Of a DNA stretch of 64,000 nt, positions 12,331 through 22,550 are shown piece by piece. A program made the position numbers and the translations under genes. The DNA lies in contig QANZ01032301.1 of assembly GCA_003254925.1 (NCBI GenBank), forward strand, positions 47,873 through 111,872. The letters run 5' to 3'. The stretch's first letter is position 1. Each line of letters opens with the position of its first letter. This DNA is from Chamaecrista fasciculata (lineage: Eukaryota; Streptophyta; Magnoliopsida; Fabales; Fabaceae). The notes beneath the pieces are model-generated. The model worked only from the letters and a program-made list of their open reading frames with translations, did no database searches and had not been told where the DNA came from.

Positions 12331-12966
12331 ATGCGAAACCCAACAATGGCTGTGAAGGAAAGGCTAGGTCTCAAGCATCACAGTAAGCCAAACAATGCGA
12401 AGGAGGTTCACTATAGGGGTGTTCGGAAGAGGCCGTGGGGTCGTTACGCCGCCGAAATACGAGATCCCGGCAAGAAAAGCCGCGTTTGGCTCGGAACCTT
12501 CGACACGGCGGAGGAAGCCGCCAGAGCCTACGACGCCGCCGCCAGGCAATTCCGCGGCGCAAAGGCTAAAACTAACTTCCCTTTGCCCCACGACGGCGGC
12601 GTTCTTCTCAACCAGAGCCCTAGCGAGACTAGCACCGTCGAGTCCTCCAGCCGAGACGGTTCGGAGCGTGAGATCACGCGCCGCTGTGACGTCGGTATTG
12701 TGGTGGATCGCTTCCCGTTCCTTCCGATTCAGCCGCAACACATGGCTTTCGCTGGCGGCGCCGTCACCGGCATCGTAGCCGCTCCGGCGCGTCCGGTTTT
12801 CTTTTTTGAACCCATGGCTCAGCGTTATCCGGTCCGGTTCGAGCCGGCGCCGACTAAATTGGGTAGTGGGACCCAGAGTGACTCGGATTCATCCTCCGTC
12901 GTTGATTGTCAGCCTAAGAAAGCTATCAATCTCGATCTTAACCTTGCTCCACCAATGGACGACTGA
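12331..12966 (+). CDS. Class II ERF transcriptional repressor (AP2/ERF domain with EAR motif)
   Basis: Intronless frame of 211 codons plus stop. The AP2/ERF DNA-binding domain spans about residues 27-84 ([20 protein letters not shown] ... AKTNFPLP), with the [16 protein letters not shown] core. Its alanine and aspartate (AEIRD, FDTAE) are the ERF-type residues that bind GCC-box DNA. The C-terminus carries LDLNLAPP (about 201-208), a DLNxxP EAR motif, which in this family recruits TOPLESS-type corepressors. It resembles Arabidopsis group VIII members (ERF3/4/9-like); I cannot assign the exact orthologue. Start: ATG 12331 is the first ATG after the TATA-like tract; ATG 12346 (MAVKER) is in frame, has a better context (ACAATGG) and may be used instead, giving 206 residues. 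The coding region is strongly GC-rich compared with its flanks. It acts in the nucleus, probably in ethylene or stress responses (family knowledge). Confidence 0.96.
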   Translation: MRNPTMAVKERLGLKHHSKPNNAKEVHYRGVRKRPWGRYAAEIRDPGKKSRVWLGTFDTAEEAARAYDAAARQFRGAKAKTNFPLPHDGGVLLNQSPSETSTVESSSRDGSEREITRRCDVGIVVDRFPFLPIQPQHMAFAGGAVTGIVAAPARPVFFFEPMAQRYPVRFEPAPTKLGSGTQSDSDSSSVVDCQPKKAINLDLNLAPPMDD

Positions 12967-14743
12967 GATTTCTCACTTTTTTTTTCCTGATGATTAATCT
13001 TCTATTATTTTAGACAAGAGAAGTAATTACATCTTTGATGTAAATAGTTTTTCTTTTTCCTTTTTTGCCTAGTAAATTAACCAGCTCAAGAAAGAAGATC
13101 CGAATTTCTTTGGATCCCTTTTAATTTTCTGTAACCTCTAATTTAGCTGATGTTGTTAATTAATTAACTTTCTTTTATTTTCAGAGTTGTTCTCAATATC
13201 CTCAACCCAACTTGCTTTTGTTTAAGCTTAATCAAACATGCCATGTTCCATTTTTTAAATTTATAAGATCAGGGAATCTATTTGCCAGTTGCTAGAAAGC
13301 GGTGTTCCGGATGAACCTGAAGTTAAAACATAATTTAATCATACATTTTCGTAGTTTACACTATACAGAATATATTTTACAATATATAAAGATCCGCAAT
13401 CAATTAAATTCTACAATTTTATAGTAGAAACTTATTTGAATCATAAGTTTTATTCAAGAACAAACAGTTGTTTCTTTGTTCATAATTAGTCGGACAAAGG
13501 CTGATATGTATGTATCTTAAATTTTTTTTTTTGGCCTGAGATATGTAACTTATTGGTATATAAGAACTAAATATAAAATATAAAAAAAAAATTGTTATGT
13601 AACTTCAACAGTTCAACCCATTAATTAAGAATTTATCATCCTTTTACTTAATTTAAGGGTTATATATGTCTCTGGTGGATTGATTACTTTGCACAAATAT
13701 TAGAAAAATTGTTTTTTTATTTTTAAAAGAGATTACCAAATTTCAATAATTTAATTTAATTTAATTTATTCTGTTCAAACTCAAATTCATTATACATAAC
13801 TTAATTTAAACTGTCACTTGTATATTCCTCGTGCAGAGACATATGGATGGATATGAATAAAATAGAGATTATATGTATATACAGGCATGCAGTGACTATG
13901 TGATGAGTGCTGTACACGGATCCTATAATGATATAATAAATTATGTAAACTACTGATAACTAATTTACTGTACAATTTCTTATCTGAATTTTCCTTTTTG
14001 GCCAGAATTCTTATCTGAATTTTAAAGTTAATGTCCAAAAATCAACAATTGAATTATATATCTAGACGATTAAATAGTGTTCAATGAAAGATTATTTCAA
14101 CGACTCGCCCTTTTGAGTACCTGAAATGGCAGCTGTGATTTACTAAAACTTATGATAAACACCACAGTGAGAATATTGAAAGAGATTATAGAATCAATTA
14201 ACTTGACAAAGCTTTTTTTTAATAGATATAAAAAAGGTAACCCCATTTTGCAAATTTTATTTTTAAATTAAAAGAAAACATGTTGCAAAATATGTGTCAT
14301 GCAGAAAAAAAGTAGTGGAACTAAAATTTCTAATATAAAAATTTAAAGTCTATATTATTTCTTTCAATGAGGTGTTGCTTTTAGGTACAGACATGTATTT
14401 GCTTTGCTTTGGTTTTTTTTTTTCGGCCAAGTGTATTTGCCTTGGTTGGTAGTGAACATCTGATATAAAATTAAATTCATGATACTACTTTCTTAAAATA
14501 ATTGATTGATTAAATCAATTTATTTAATTAAAAAATAATATATGATACTGTTAGTGTCATATTAAGGACATACAGCTAGCTAGATACTTAGATAGTATAA
14601 AATTACACACTCTCATCAATAATTAATATTCTCTGTTGTAAAAAAAAATTACATGTGACCACTGTTTTAGGTGGGACTTTAAGTCAAGTCACATATATAT
14701 TTATGGTGTAGAGTGTAGAGTGTAGAGTAATTGAATATATTTT
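12967..14743. other. Intergenic, AT-rich
   Basis: The first few hundred bases probably hold the ERF 3'UTR. The remainder is AT-rich with T tracts and no protein-like frame. Confidence 0.5.
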
Positions 14744-15040
14744 GGCTCCGTTTGGTAGGGAGGAGATGAGGTTTACAATGTAAAAGGACACGGTTTTCAA
14801 GATTTTCATGTGTTTGGTATGATAATTTGAGCTATGTAAAGTGGATTACAATGTAAAGGGCTTTACATTACATAGACCATTTTTCTTTACTTCACATTTC
14901 TGATGTAATCCAAGTCTACCTAGGGAATTATGGTAGAATTCCTAATTTGCCCCTCTCACNAACTACTTTTCCTTTCCCTCACAATTTTTCCCTTGTAAAA
15001 CCCTTTCCTTTACATACCCAAAAGGGTACCAAACGGAGCC
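14744..15040. mobile_element. MITE with GGCTCCGTTTGGTA ends
   Basis: Perfect 14-bp terminal inverted repeats GGCTCCGTTTGGTA and TACCAAACGGAGCC, 297 bp long, flanked by TTT on both sides (probable 3-bp target duplication, as in PIF/Harbinger-type MITEs). The subterminal sequence GGTTTACAATGTAAAAGG pairs with a CCCTTGTAAAACCC-like region on the other side. Contains one N (14960). Non-coding. Confidence 0.85.
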
Positions 15041-15171
15041 TTTATTTCCATTGACCAATGCATTTGCGTGATTTTTATAAAACATATATGTATACGAAAA
15101 AAAAGGAAGTAGATAGAGCCACAAAGGGGGTAGTTCTCACTTGTGAGAGTATAGTATAATGAGGAAACCAT

Positions 15172-16293
15172 TATTTGGTTCCTCTTCTTTTACGGTTTCA
15201 ACTATTTAGTTTCTGTATGACCATATTTTTGAAATAAATTATTTAGTCCTTTTAAAATTATAAATGTGAACTCGTTAGTCCTTGTAGGCTATCTCCGTTA
15301 TTAACACTGATAATTTGACTGTTGATAAACTAGAAAATGGGTAGCACTTACCTAGTTCACCGGTTGTGGGCTGCAAGAGCCAAGAGTCGAACAAGAACTT
15401 GCAAGAGCTTCACAGGGGGGCCCTGCGAAGTGTACTTCGACGCTCAAGTTAGTAAGAGAGTGATAGGAGAGTAAGAGAATTCTGGAGTGTAAAAAGTAGC
15501 TAACCTTGAACTGCTGAGATGGGCTCTATTTATAGAGCAGGGAGGAGAGAGGTGGTCAGCGCGCGGGGTGGACCACGTGACCAGGCACGATCTCCGCCAG
15601 CGGAGATGGTGGAGACCGAGATTTGCGGAGCAAGGCAATCGTGGGTGATTGTGTTACTTCGATTGGCGGGCGCCAGGCAACTGGAGATCGTGGGTGTGAA
15701 CAAGTCCGTGGCCCACGATCTTTCGCAGCGTGGATTGCGGAGCAAGGTAGTCGTGGATGACCACGTGTTATTTGGGGGCGTGCGCCAAGACCCTGGATGG
15801 ATCATGGCTGCCCCTAACTGTGCAGAGGGCGCCTGACTGGCTCGAGGGCGCCTTGCAAGGTGTGGAGGGGAGAAGAGGCCCTGTTCGAGGGCCGTTTAGG
15901 CGTACGCCCAAATAGTGATGTATCAACTGTTAAGTGCACATATAACACGTTAAATACTACATATTTAACTATTTAGGACCACCTAGGGTTTGAGATTTGA
16001 GAATGATTTAATAGTTTATGTCTTATGAAAGCTTCACGTGTAATACAAATATTTGGATTTGACTCACTTTAAGGTCCGCTTAACTATGTTTGTTGGTCCA
16101 ATTTGGTTAGTTTAGGTGATTAGAATGTTAAAGTGGCATTTAACGATGCTACATTTAACGTCTGATTGTTGACAATTATAATAAATATGGGACTAAATAG
16201 TTGAAATTTTTAATTTTTAAAAAATTAAATAGTATATTTCAAAAAATGCAAGGACTAAATAATTAAAATTGTGAAAGGAGAAGAGGGACCAAA
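15172..16293. mobile_element. TIR element of the 'TTTAGTCCCT' family, split by a solo LTR
   Basis: The left end (15172-15260) is the inverse of the right end (about 16200-16293): TTTGGTTCCTCTTCTTTTAC pairs with GGAGAAGAGGGACCAAAT, and TGAAATAAATTATTTAGTCC pairs with the matching inverse. Excluding the solo LTR at 15323-15925, the remaining sequence is the reverse complement, diverged, of 34676-35102. A second copy of the family without the LTR therefore confirms the empty site. No coding capacity. Confidence 0.75.
15323..15925 (-). mobile_element. Solo LTR (probable Ty3/gypsy-type) with perfect target duplication
   Basis: 603 bp starting TG (TGATAAACTAG) and ending CA (GATGTATCA), flanked on both sides by ACTGT (15318-15322 and 15926-15930). 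The orientation is minus: the reverse strand contains CTCTATAAATAGAGC (TATA box, around 15524-15538) followed by a leader-like stretch with GAGCGTCGAAGTACACTTCG, as in plant gypsy LTRs. It is far more GC-rich than its surroundings and has CACGTG motifs at about 15572 and 15760. No internal retroelement domain is left, so it arose by LTR-LTR recombination. The open frames in it are chance. Confidence 0.9.
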
Positions 16294-18716
16294 TTGAGGA
16301 CTTTTATGATAAAAAAATGGGTCAGATAAAGGGTGGTATGGTGAAGGCCCCAAGAGCGTAATGAGTTGGGTGGATAAGTAATGAGTTGAACAGTGAAGTA
16401 AAGGCACCGACGGCGAATGAGGTGGGAAAGAAAGAAGATATTGAGGAAGCAAATCACGAGAGTGTAGAGTATAACAGATGGGTCCCACAGAAAGAGCTCC
16501 GTGTTGACGGGTACGTGTCAATAATATACGGTGGACGGCACGTGTACTTCTTTTGCCGTCCAAATAGCTGCAATCTTAAATATTACTCCCTTTTCCTTTT
16601 TCCGTTTTTCTCATAATATATACCTATATTTTAAAATTGTCAAATTTTCACTTTAGTCCTAAGTTTATAGGATATATTATGATTTGATCTTATTTTTTCG
16701 ATTTCATTATGGTTCTTAATATTTTTCATTTATTTTAGGCTAAATTGCACTAAGACATCTTGTGTTTTTTTATGTTAGAGGCAGAAAATATTCATAAGTT
16801 TTAAAACTTGACAGATAAAACCCATGAGTTTTCAACTGTGCTCACTTAGGATCTCTAAATTTTAAAATTTAATAGATAAATTTCCTAAACTTTCAACTTT
16901 GTTCACTTAAGACACTTGAGATTTTTTTTAAAAGAATAGGTTATTTAGAGGTCTTAAGTGAGTAAAGTTGAAAGCTCAAGAGAGTTTTCTGTCAAGTTTT
17001 AAAATTTAAAAATCTTAAATGAGCACAATTGAAATCTCAAGAAGTATGTTTGTCAAGTTTTCTAAGATTCTTGAGTTTTATGATTATCCATAAATTAACT
17101 ATATGATCTCAATAATACATCTTTTATATATATATATGTCTTAACAAATAAATTAATTTTTTTATTTTTAAAAGAAATATCTTTAGAAAGAAAAATCAGT
17201 TATGAATTTATTATTAACTACTGATAAAGAGAAATTTTTATTAATTAATTTAAGATATGTATAAGAGAAAAAAATCGTTAACCTTGTTGAGATCAAAGAT
17301 ATTAGCAAAAAAATGTATGAAATCATATTTTAAATTATGACTAAATGAAATTGAAGAAAAAAGTTGAGGGTTGAAACAAAATTTAACTAATAATTTGGGG
17401 ACTAAAACAAAATTTAGTCCATTTGAAAAAGAAATGAATAATTTGATTTGCGTGGGATATTGGATACTTGGGAAGAAGTGAAGGAAGGAGGGGACAGAAG
17501 AGTGGTGCCGTCAGATGCCGCTTTCGGTGGGTCCCACATCTGCGTCGGCGGAATCTGTGGAGCGTATATCGCTTTCTCCTTTTGTTCCGTCGCTCTTTCC
17601 TTTGGCCACGAGTGCATTCATTCCCTACCCCACTCGCGGAGAAGTGATCATGAAAGCCACGCGCGTCGCCGAGTCGAGAAGTGAGCAACACGCAGAAAGA
17701 GACGCGTGGGAAAGCGAGATGAGGTCACGTGTACGGCGCAATGAAGTCGCTACTAGAGCCGCCAGAGTTGGCGGGGGGCCATAGGTTTAGTTAGGGATAG
17801 TGGGATCCAGGGACGGCCAATGACTGACACGTGGCGGGGTTAGAGAGGAGTAGGCGGCTACGGTATAATGCATTTAGAGAGAGAGAGAGAGAGAAAGAGA
17901 AGAGTGAGAAAGTCACAAGTCACAACAACAACCGCCCATTTACTTGCTTGCGAATCTAGAAAAGTTAGTTGTGTGTCGGAACCGCACACAAAGTGTGAGG
18001 AGAGGAGCTTTTCGAATGCCTCCTTTTATTATTATTATTATTTCGGTCAAAGTACACTTTAGGTTCTATAAATTTTGGTGAAGTCGCAATTTCGTCTTAT
18101 AATTTTTTTATTGTACTTTCGATCTTTTAAATTTTGTTCAGGTTGCAGATTTGGTCCTGTATCATTTAGTCAGATCGCAAAATTGGTTTTATATATTTGT
18201 AAAAATTTCTACTGTCAGTCACACCTAACTTAAAGATATGAGACTAATTCTACATTTAAGCCAAATATATGAGACTAATTGTGTAACTTGACCAAAAGAT
18301 ATGAAATTAATTCTATAACTTGACCTAAATATTTGGCCTAAAAGTGTAATATGAGATCAAATTTATGATTTGAGCAAAATATATAAGATCAAAATTGCAA
18401 TAAAACAAGTCATGGGTCAAATTGAGACATGAGCAAAACTTATGAGACCAAAACTGTATTTTTCATTTTTTTGGCTTTTTTTTTTGATGAATCCAAAGGT
18501 GAGAGATTATGGAGAGTTTGAAATTCCTGACACTTGCTTTACTTTCGTTCTTTCTTTCATTCTACCCTCTCTTCTTTGACTGTAATTGATAGGTCCAATG
18601 TCTACAATCTACATTATCATTTTGGTTTAAGAAAATATGTTAGTCTTGTCGCTTGCCTTTTCTTTTTTAGGATAAACTTGTATATTTTTTATCTATAATA
18701 TTGTAACTCCTAGTAC
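16294..18716. other. Intergenic with two GC-rich G-box patches
   Basis: Mostly AT-rich repeat debris. Between 16380-16560 and 17440-17850 the composition rises sharply and CACGTG motifs appear at 16539, 17726 and 17828 (the last as GACACGTGGCGG, ABRE-like). A (GA)n tract is at 17876-17894. Frames in these patches exist on both strands and none is protein-like. At 18050-18470 there are repeated 'gagactaattgt' and 'gaccaaaactgta' words typical of TIR-element debris. Confidence 0.45.
17440..17850. promoter_or_regulatory. GC-rich patch with ABRE/G-box motifs, no gene attached
   Basis: About 400 bp, CG-rich in an AT-rich setting, with ACGCGT words (17650-17710), TCACGTGTACGG at 17725 and ACACGTGGC at 17827. 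This layout resembles a stress-type plant promoter, but no coding region follows within 1 kb on either side. It could be a relic promoter, a distal element or transposon-derived. Inference only. Confidence 0.3.
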
Positions 18717-19162
18717 TAGGGATGACAATTTGGGTGAGTATTTAGGATATCCGTCCGTATCCATCTATAAAAAATATCTGATATCCACTGGATACTGGAT
18801 ATCGGATAGGGTACGAGTATTGAAAAATAAAAAATCAACTATTCGGTATCCGTTCGAAATGAACGGATAGTTAGGGTATCCAGTTTCGATACTCTATAAT
18901 ATAAATATTTTATATTTTTTTATTATATTTTTAATTGATTTATTTTAATTAACGGATATTGAGTATCGGATATCATATATTCGATTTTTGAATTAAGATA
19001 TCCTATCCTATATTCATTATTTTCAGATATTTCAAATATTTAGGGTACCCTTCGAATACCGAATATCAGATAGGATAAGATAAGGATATTGGAAAGAATA
19101 ACGAATACGGATACGGATAGTGATAAAATTTCGAATATCCTGTTCATTGTCATCCCAACCTA
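18717..19162 (-). mobile_element. hAT-type MITE, family A
   Basis: 446 bp, ends TAGGGATGACAAT and ATTGTCATCCCAACCTA. It is flanked by CCTAGTAC (18709-18716) and CCTAGTAT (19163-19170), an 8-bp target duplication with one change, which is a hAT hallmark. The interior is made of GGATATCCG/TATCCGATATC words. It is the inverted counterpart of the 449-bp copy at 33316-33764. Confidence 0.85.
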
Positions 19163-19446
19163 CCTAGTATTCTACCTTATTCACAGATAAATAGAAAAGA
19201 AATGTCTTGCTGTATTTCAACGCTGCTTACACGATTACAATTTACGCCCGCTCCTTGAGATTTAAACAGCACGGCTTTTGATACCTAACTTTCGATTTTT
19301 TTACTAAATAATATCAATTATTAAATGAGGTAAAAGTGTTAGTCCAGTTAATTAAAAAGTTATTTCGCTAAAAAAAATAGAAAAAAGTTATGATTTTTTT
19401 TTTTACGGTGTAGAATGCGTCAGCGATAATAACTTTGATGAGGAGT

Positions 19447-19626
19447 AGGGGTGAACAAACCAACCCGCCAACCCGCGAGCTCGCAGAAACCAACCCAACC
19501 CGCAGTTATGGGTTGGGTTGGTTCGGGTTCGCGGGTTGGTTTGGGTTCAAAATTCTCAACCCGCACACTTGCGGGTTGAGTTGCGGGTTTGAAGTTTTTC
19601 AACCCAACCCAACCCGTAAGCCCGCA
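19447..19626. mobile_element. Truncated hAT-type MITE
   Basis: Starts TAGGGGTGAACAAACCAACCC, the usual start of this MITE group, and has long inverted AACCCGC/GCGGGTT words. The opposite terminus is not recognisable because the sequence decays into AT-rich DNA after AACCCGTAAGCCCGC. Confidence 0.5.
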
Positions 19627-19869
19627 TATAATTTTTTTTAAATTTATTTTTTATAAATATTTATATATTTTTATATAAATTTTATATGTTTTCTTATGTA
19701 TTTATACTATTAGTTCTTTATAAATAAGATATTTTGATTTTAAAATTTACATAATTACATATATGTATTACATTTACATATTTTATAGAATATATTTTAA
19801 TTGATTTATATTTATATATATAAAATCTATGTTTTTTAACATTTTTTATGTGTAAGTTTTTTTATTCAC

Positions 19870-20056
19870 TNTTACAAAAAAATTAGGTGAAGGGACAGGG
19901 TAGGCCTTAAGGCTCAAAGAGTACTTACAAATGTACTTACAAATAATCCACCAAATGAGGTGTTACCAAGAATCGAACCAAAACCATGCAATTGTCATGG
20001 ACGGAAGGTGACCAAGTGAGTCAAACCTGATTGGCAAGTTGGTCCTTACTTTAATT
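19870..20056 (-). mobile_element. SINE (tRNA-derived), reverse orientation
   Basis: On the minus strand the internal Pol III promoter is visible: an A-box-like TGACTCACTTGGTCA and a B box GGTTCGATTCTTGG about 50 bases on. A T-rich/A-rich end lies at about 19872-19885, as expected for the tail. It is about 185 bp. It is not a functional tRNA: no cloverleaf is supported. Confidence 0.65.
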
Positions 20057-20236
20057 ATCCGAGAGCTGCTTAAGCAAATAAATTGATCGAGAATTTGCAA
20101 AAAATTTTATAAAAATAATGTTATAAAGATACTTCCGGCAATCAAATTAGTACGATAAATCAGAGAAAATAAAAGAAACAAATAGACAAAAAAGTAACTA
20201 ATATTGAATTAAAACTTCGAGTGGACTAGATGAGAG

Positions 20237-20575
20237 TTATGAAGTATGGACACTGACACGGATACGATACACGACATAGACATGAATACATTGGCATGTC
20301 AAATTTTTAAAATTACATGACACGACATATATTTATATAAATAAATGATAAAAAATCCATAACTTTTGATGAAAATTTTATGAATTATAATAACAATTCA
20401 TAATATATGTATATGTGATATTATTTTATATTATTTGTTATGATAAAGTCATAAATAATTGATTTTATATTCTGAAACTTATGAATATGTGTCGTGTGAA
20501 TATCGTATGAGTATCAGAGATGGACACATATCCAACACAACGACCCTATGTCAAAATAAAGTGTCAATGCTTCAA
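20237..20575. mobile_element. Probable MITE with GAAGTATGGACACTG ends
   Basis: Left end TGAAGTATGGACAC and right end GTGTCAATGCTTCA are imperfect inverted repeats. Inner CACGACATA / TATGTGTCGTG motifs also pair. AT-rich centre. No matching 8-bp flank was seen, so the class is uncertain. Confidence 0.5.
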
Positions 20576-20631
20576 TATTGTCTATCCTACTTAAGATTAT
20601 TCATAGTCGTAGATTTATGACATGCTAAGGG

Positions 20632-20916
20632 CCTGTTTGGTAGCCTCTTTAAACTTAATCTCATCCCATCCAAACATCATCTCAACTCAAAATTAGATGA
20701 ACAGTGTAGGTTGGGTGTTTGGTGGGCATCTAATCTGATCTCATCATCATCTCATCCACAACATCATCTCATTTTCTTGACATTTACTAAATTATCCCTA
20801 CTTATATACCTATATTTACCTACACTCTAATACAAATATAAAAAAAAAAAATTAGGCAAAATAATAATTTTACATACCCTCATTTATTACACTTATAATT
20901 TTCTTTCTCTATCTAT
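20632..20916. mobile_element. MITE cut by the assembly gap
   Basis: Begins GGGCCTGTTTGGTAGCCTC, a terminal motif shared by many plant hAT/Harbinger MITEs, followed by CATCTCAACTCAAAATTAG. The other end would lie in or beyond the N run. No coding. Confidence 0.45.
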
Positions 20917-21052
20917 NNNNNNNNNNNNNNNNNNNNNNNNNNNNNNNNNNNNNNNNNNNNNNNNNNNNNNNNNNNNNNNNNNNNNNNNNNNNNNNNNNNN
21001 NNNNNNNNNNNNNNNNNNNNNNNNNNNNNNNNNNNNNNNNNNNNNNNNNNNN
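20917..21052. other. Assembly gap (136 N)
   Basis: Run of N, followed immediately by a (GA)n microsatellite (21053-21087), which is a likely reason for the gap. Confidence 0.99.
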
Positions 21053-21087
<35 letters not shown>

Positions 21088-21090
<3 letters not shown>

Positions 21091-22264
21091 TGTTCGAGAG
21101 GGAGAGAAAATTTTGTGTTTTTGGGCAAATTCACTTAAAATTTTAATTTATTTTCTTTTCTTACGGTTTAATCCTATTATAAAAAGAAAATGACCTTAAT
21201 ATAAGGAAATAAAACTTTTGGGGATGAAAGCTTATTTTTCCTATTTTTTTAACGTAAAAATGGATGGAAAACATTAGAGGGACCAACTTTGACAAGTTTT
21301 GGATAACTGAGGGACCAATATGGAACGAAAAATAACTGAGGGACCTATTTGGAACGATGAGCATAACAGAGGGACCAAAATAGGACTTTGGCCTTTTTTC
21401 AATAAACTAACACAGTCTGTATCCTGTTTTTCAATCTGAGTTAGGATTTGAGTTTAATTTCTATCAATTTTACTTTATATATCATTAGCCATGTAGATTC
21501 TGTAGTTAATATTTGGCTAAAGTAAGAACAAAGGATAAAATTAACCAAAATGTAAAATATTGGGGATAAAATTGATAACAAAAAAAAGTTGAGAATAAAT
21601 TTTACAATTGATATAAAATTTGGAGACCAAATTAGTGTTTTTGCCATCTTTTAAAAAACCCCTATTGCGGAATTTTAGTTAACTTTCTTTCCTTAGGTAG
21701 GAATGAAAAATTGAAGTATGTTGGAACCTTGAAATATAAGGAAATGTAAGATGTTTTCAACGATGTTGACTTACTGTTACTCTTCTACTCGCAAATATTT
21801 TAACCTTTGCATAAAAACACATTTTGGTCTTCAAACTTCTTTTTTGGTTCCATTTTCATCCTCAAACTTTCCCACTTATCCCAATTATAGTACAAAATGT
21901 GATTCTGTCCAGTTTTTGTTATCATTTTTAAGCTTGACATCTATCTTGGATGATTCCTCTCTTGTACGTGTCCTACTAAGTGAATTGGCAAAGAGATAAA
22001 AAAAAAAATAACCACAATTTTATTTTTAATTTGTGATTCTCTTTTTGTCAACTCACTTGTTATGAGATATAAGAGAGAAATCGCTTATTTCAGCTATCCA
22101 TGTCGGAGATAACAACAGAAACTAAATAGAATCACATTTTGGATTAATGGTGGAACAAGTACAAAAGTTTTAAGACCGAAACAGAATTAAAAGAAAAAGT
22201 TTGCGCAAAACGAAATTCACTCTATAGTTTGACCAATATAAGGTTGTGACCTTATTCTTTAAAT
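21088..22264. repeat. Repeat debris
   Basis: Contains the phrases AGGGACCAA and GAGGGACC at 21270-21380 and 'ttggtcttcaaactt'-type words at 21820-21890, common in plant TIR-element debris. No first exon for the aminotransferase copy downstream was found here. Confidence 0.5.
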
Positions 22265-22320
22265 GTTAAACATTTAGAGCTTTCCCGGATTCTTCTGAAG
22301 TGAATTTGTGCCATCCCAAA
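22265..22320 (+). pseudogene. Possible decayed first-exon remnant of the aminotransferase copy
   Basis: A frame here reads RAFPDSSEVNLCHPKGLL, which loosely recalls the end of the first exon of the family (a '..AFP.. / ..FN-Y-PTVG-L..' pattern) with a deletion in between. It lies about 230 bases before exon 2, a plausible intron length. The similarity is too weak to be relied on. Confidence 0.15.
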
Positions 22321-22550
22321 GGTCTGCTGGTAGTTATATGATTATACCAGTTAGTGAATACAAGTACAACTCTTACACAAAAGCCAAAAACTCTGAATTT
22401 CTTACTTTGACTTAGTGGTGTCCAGCCAAAGATGATAGTTGTCCAACATTTGAGATGACAAATATATGCATATGCAAGATAAGGGGTTAAAGTCAATAAT
22501 CTAATATACTGTTCAAGTTGATATGAAAGTTAATACAATTAGCATAACAG

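Noticed and set aside
12364-12778. Long frames in other phases and on the minus strand inside the ERF gene
   Set aside because: Shadows caused by the high GC content of the ERF coding sequence.
15519-15836. 105-codon plus-strand frame
   Set aside because: Lies inside the GC-rich solo LTR; it has no domain and its antisense is equally open.
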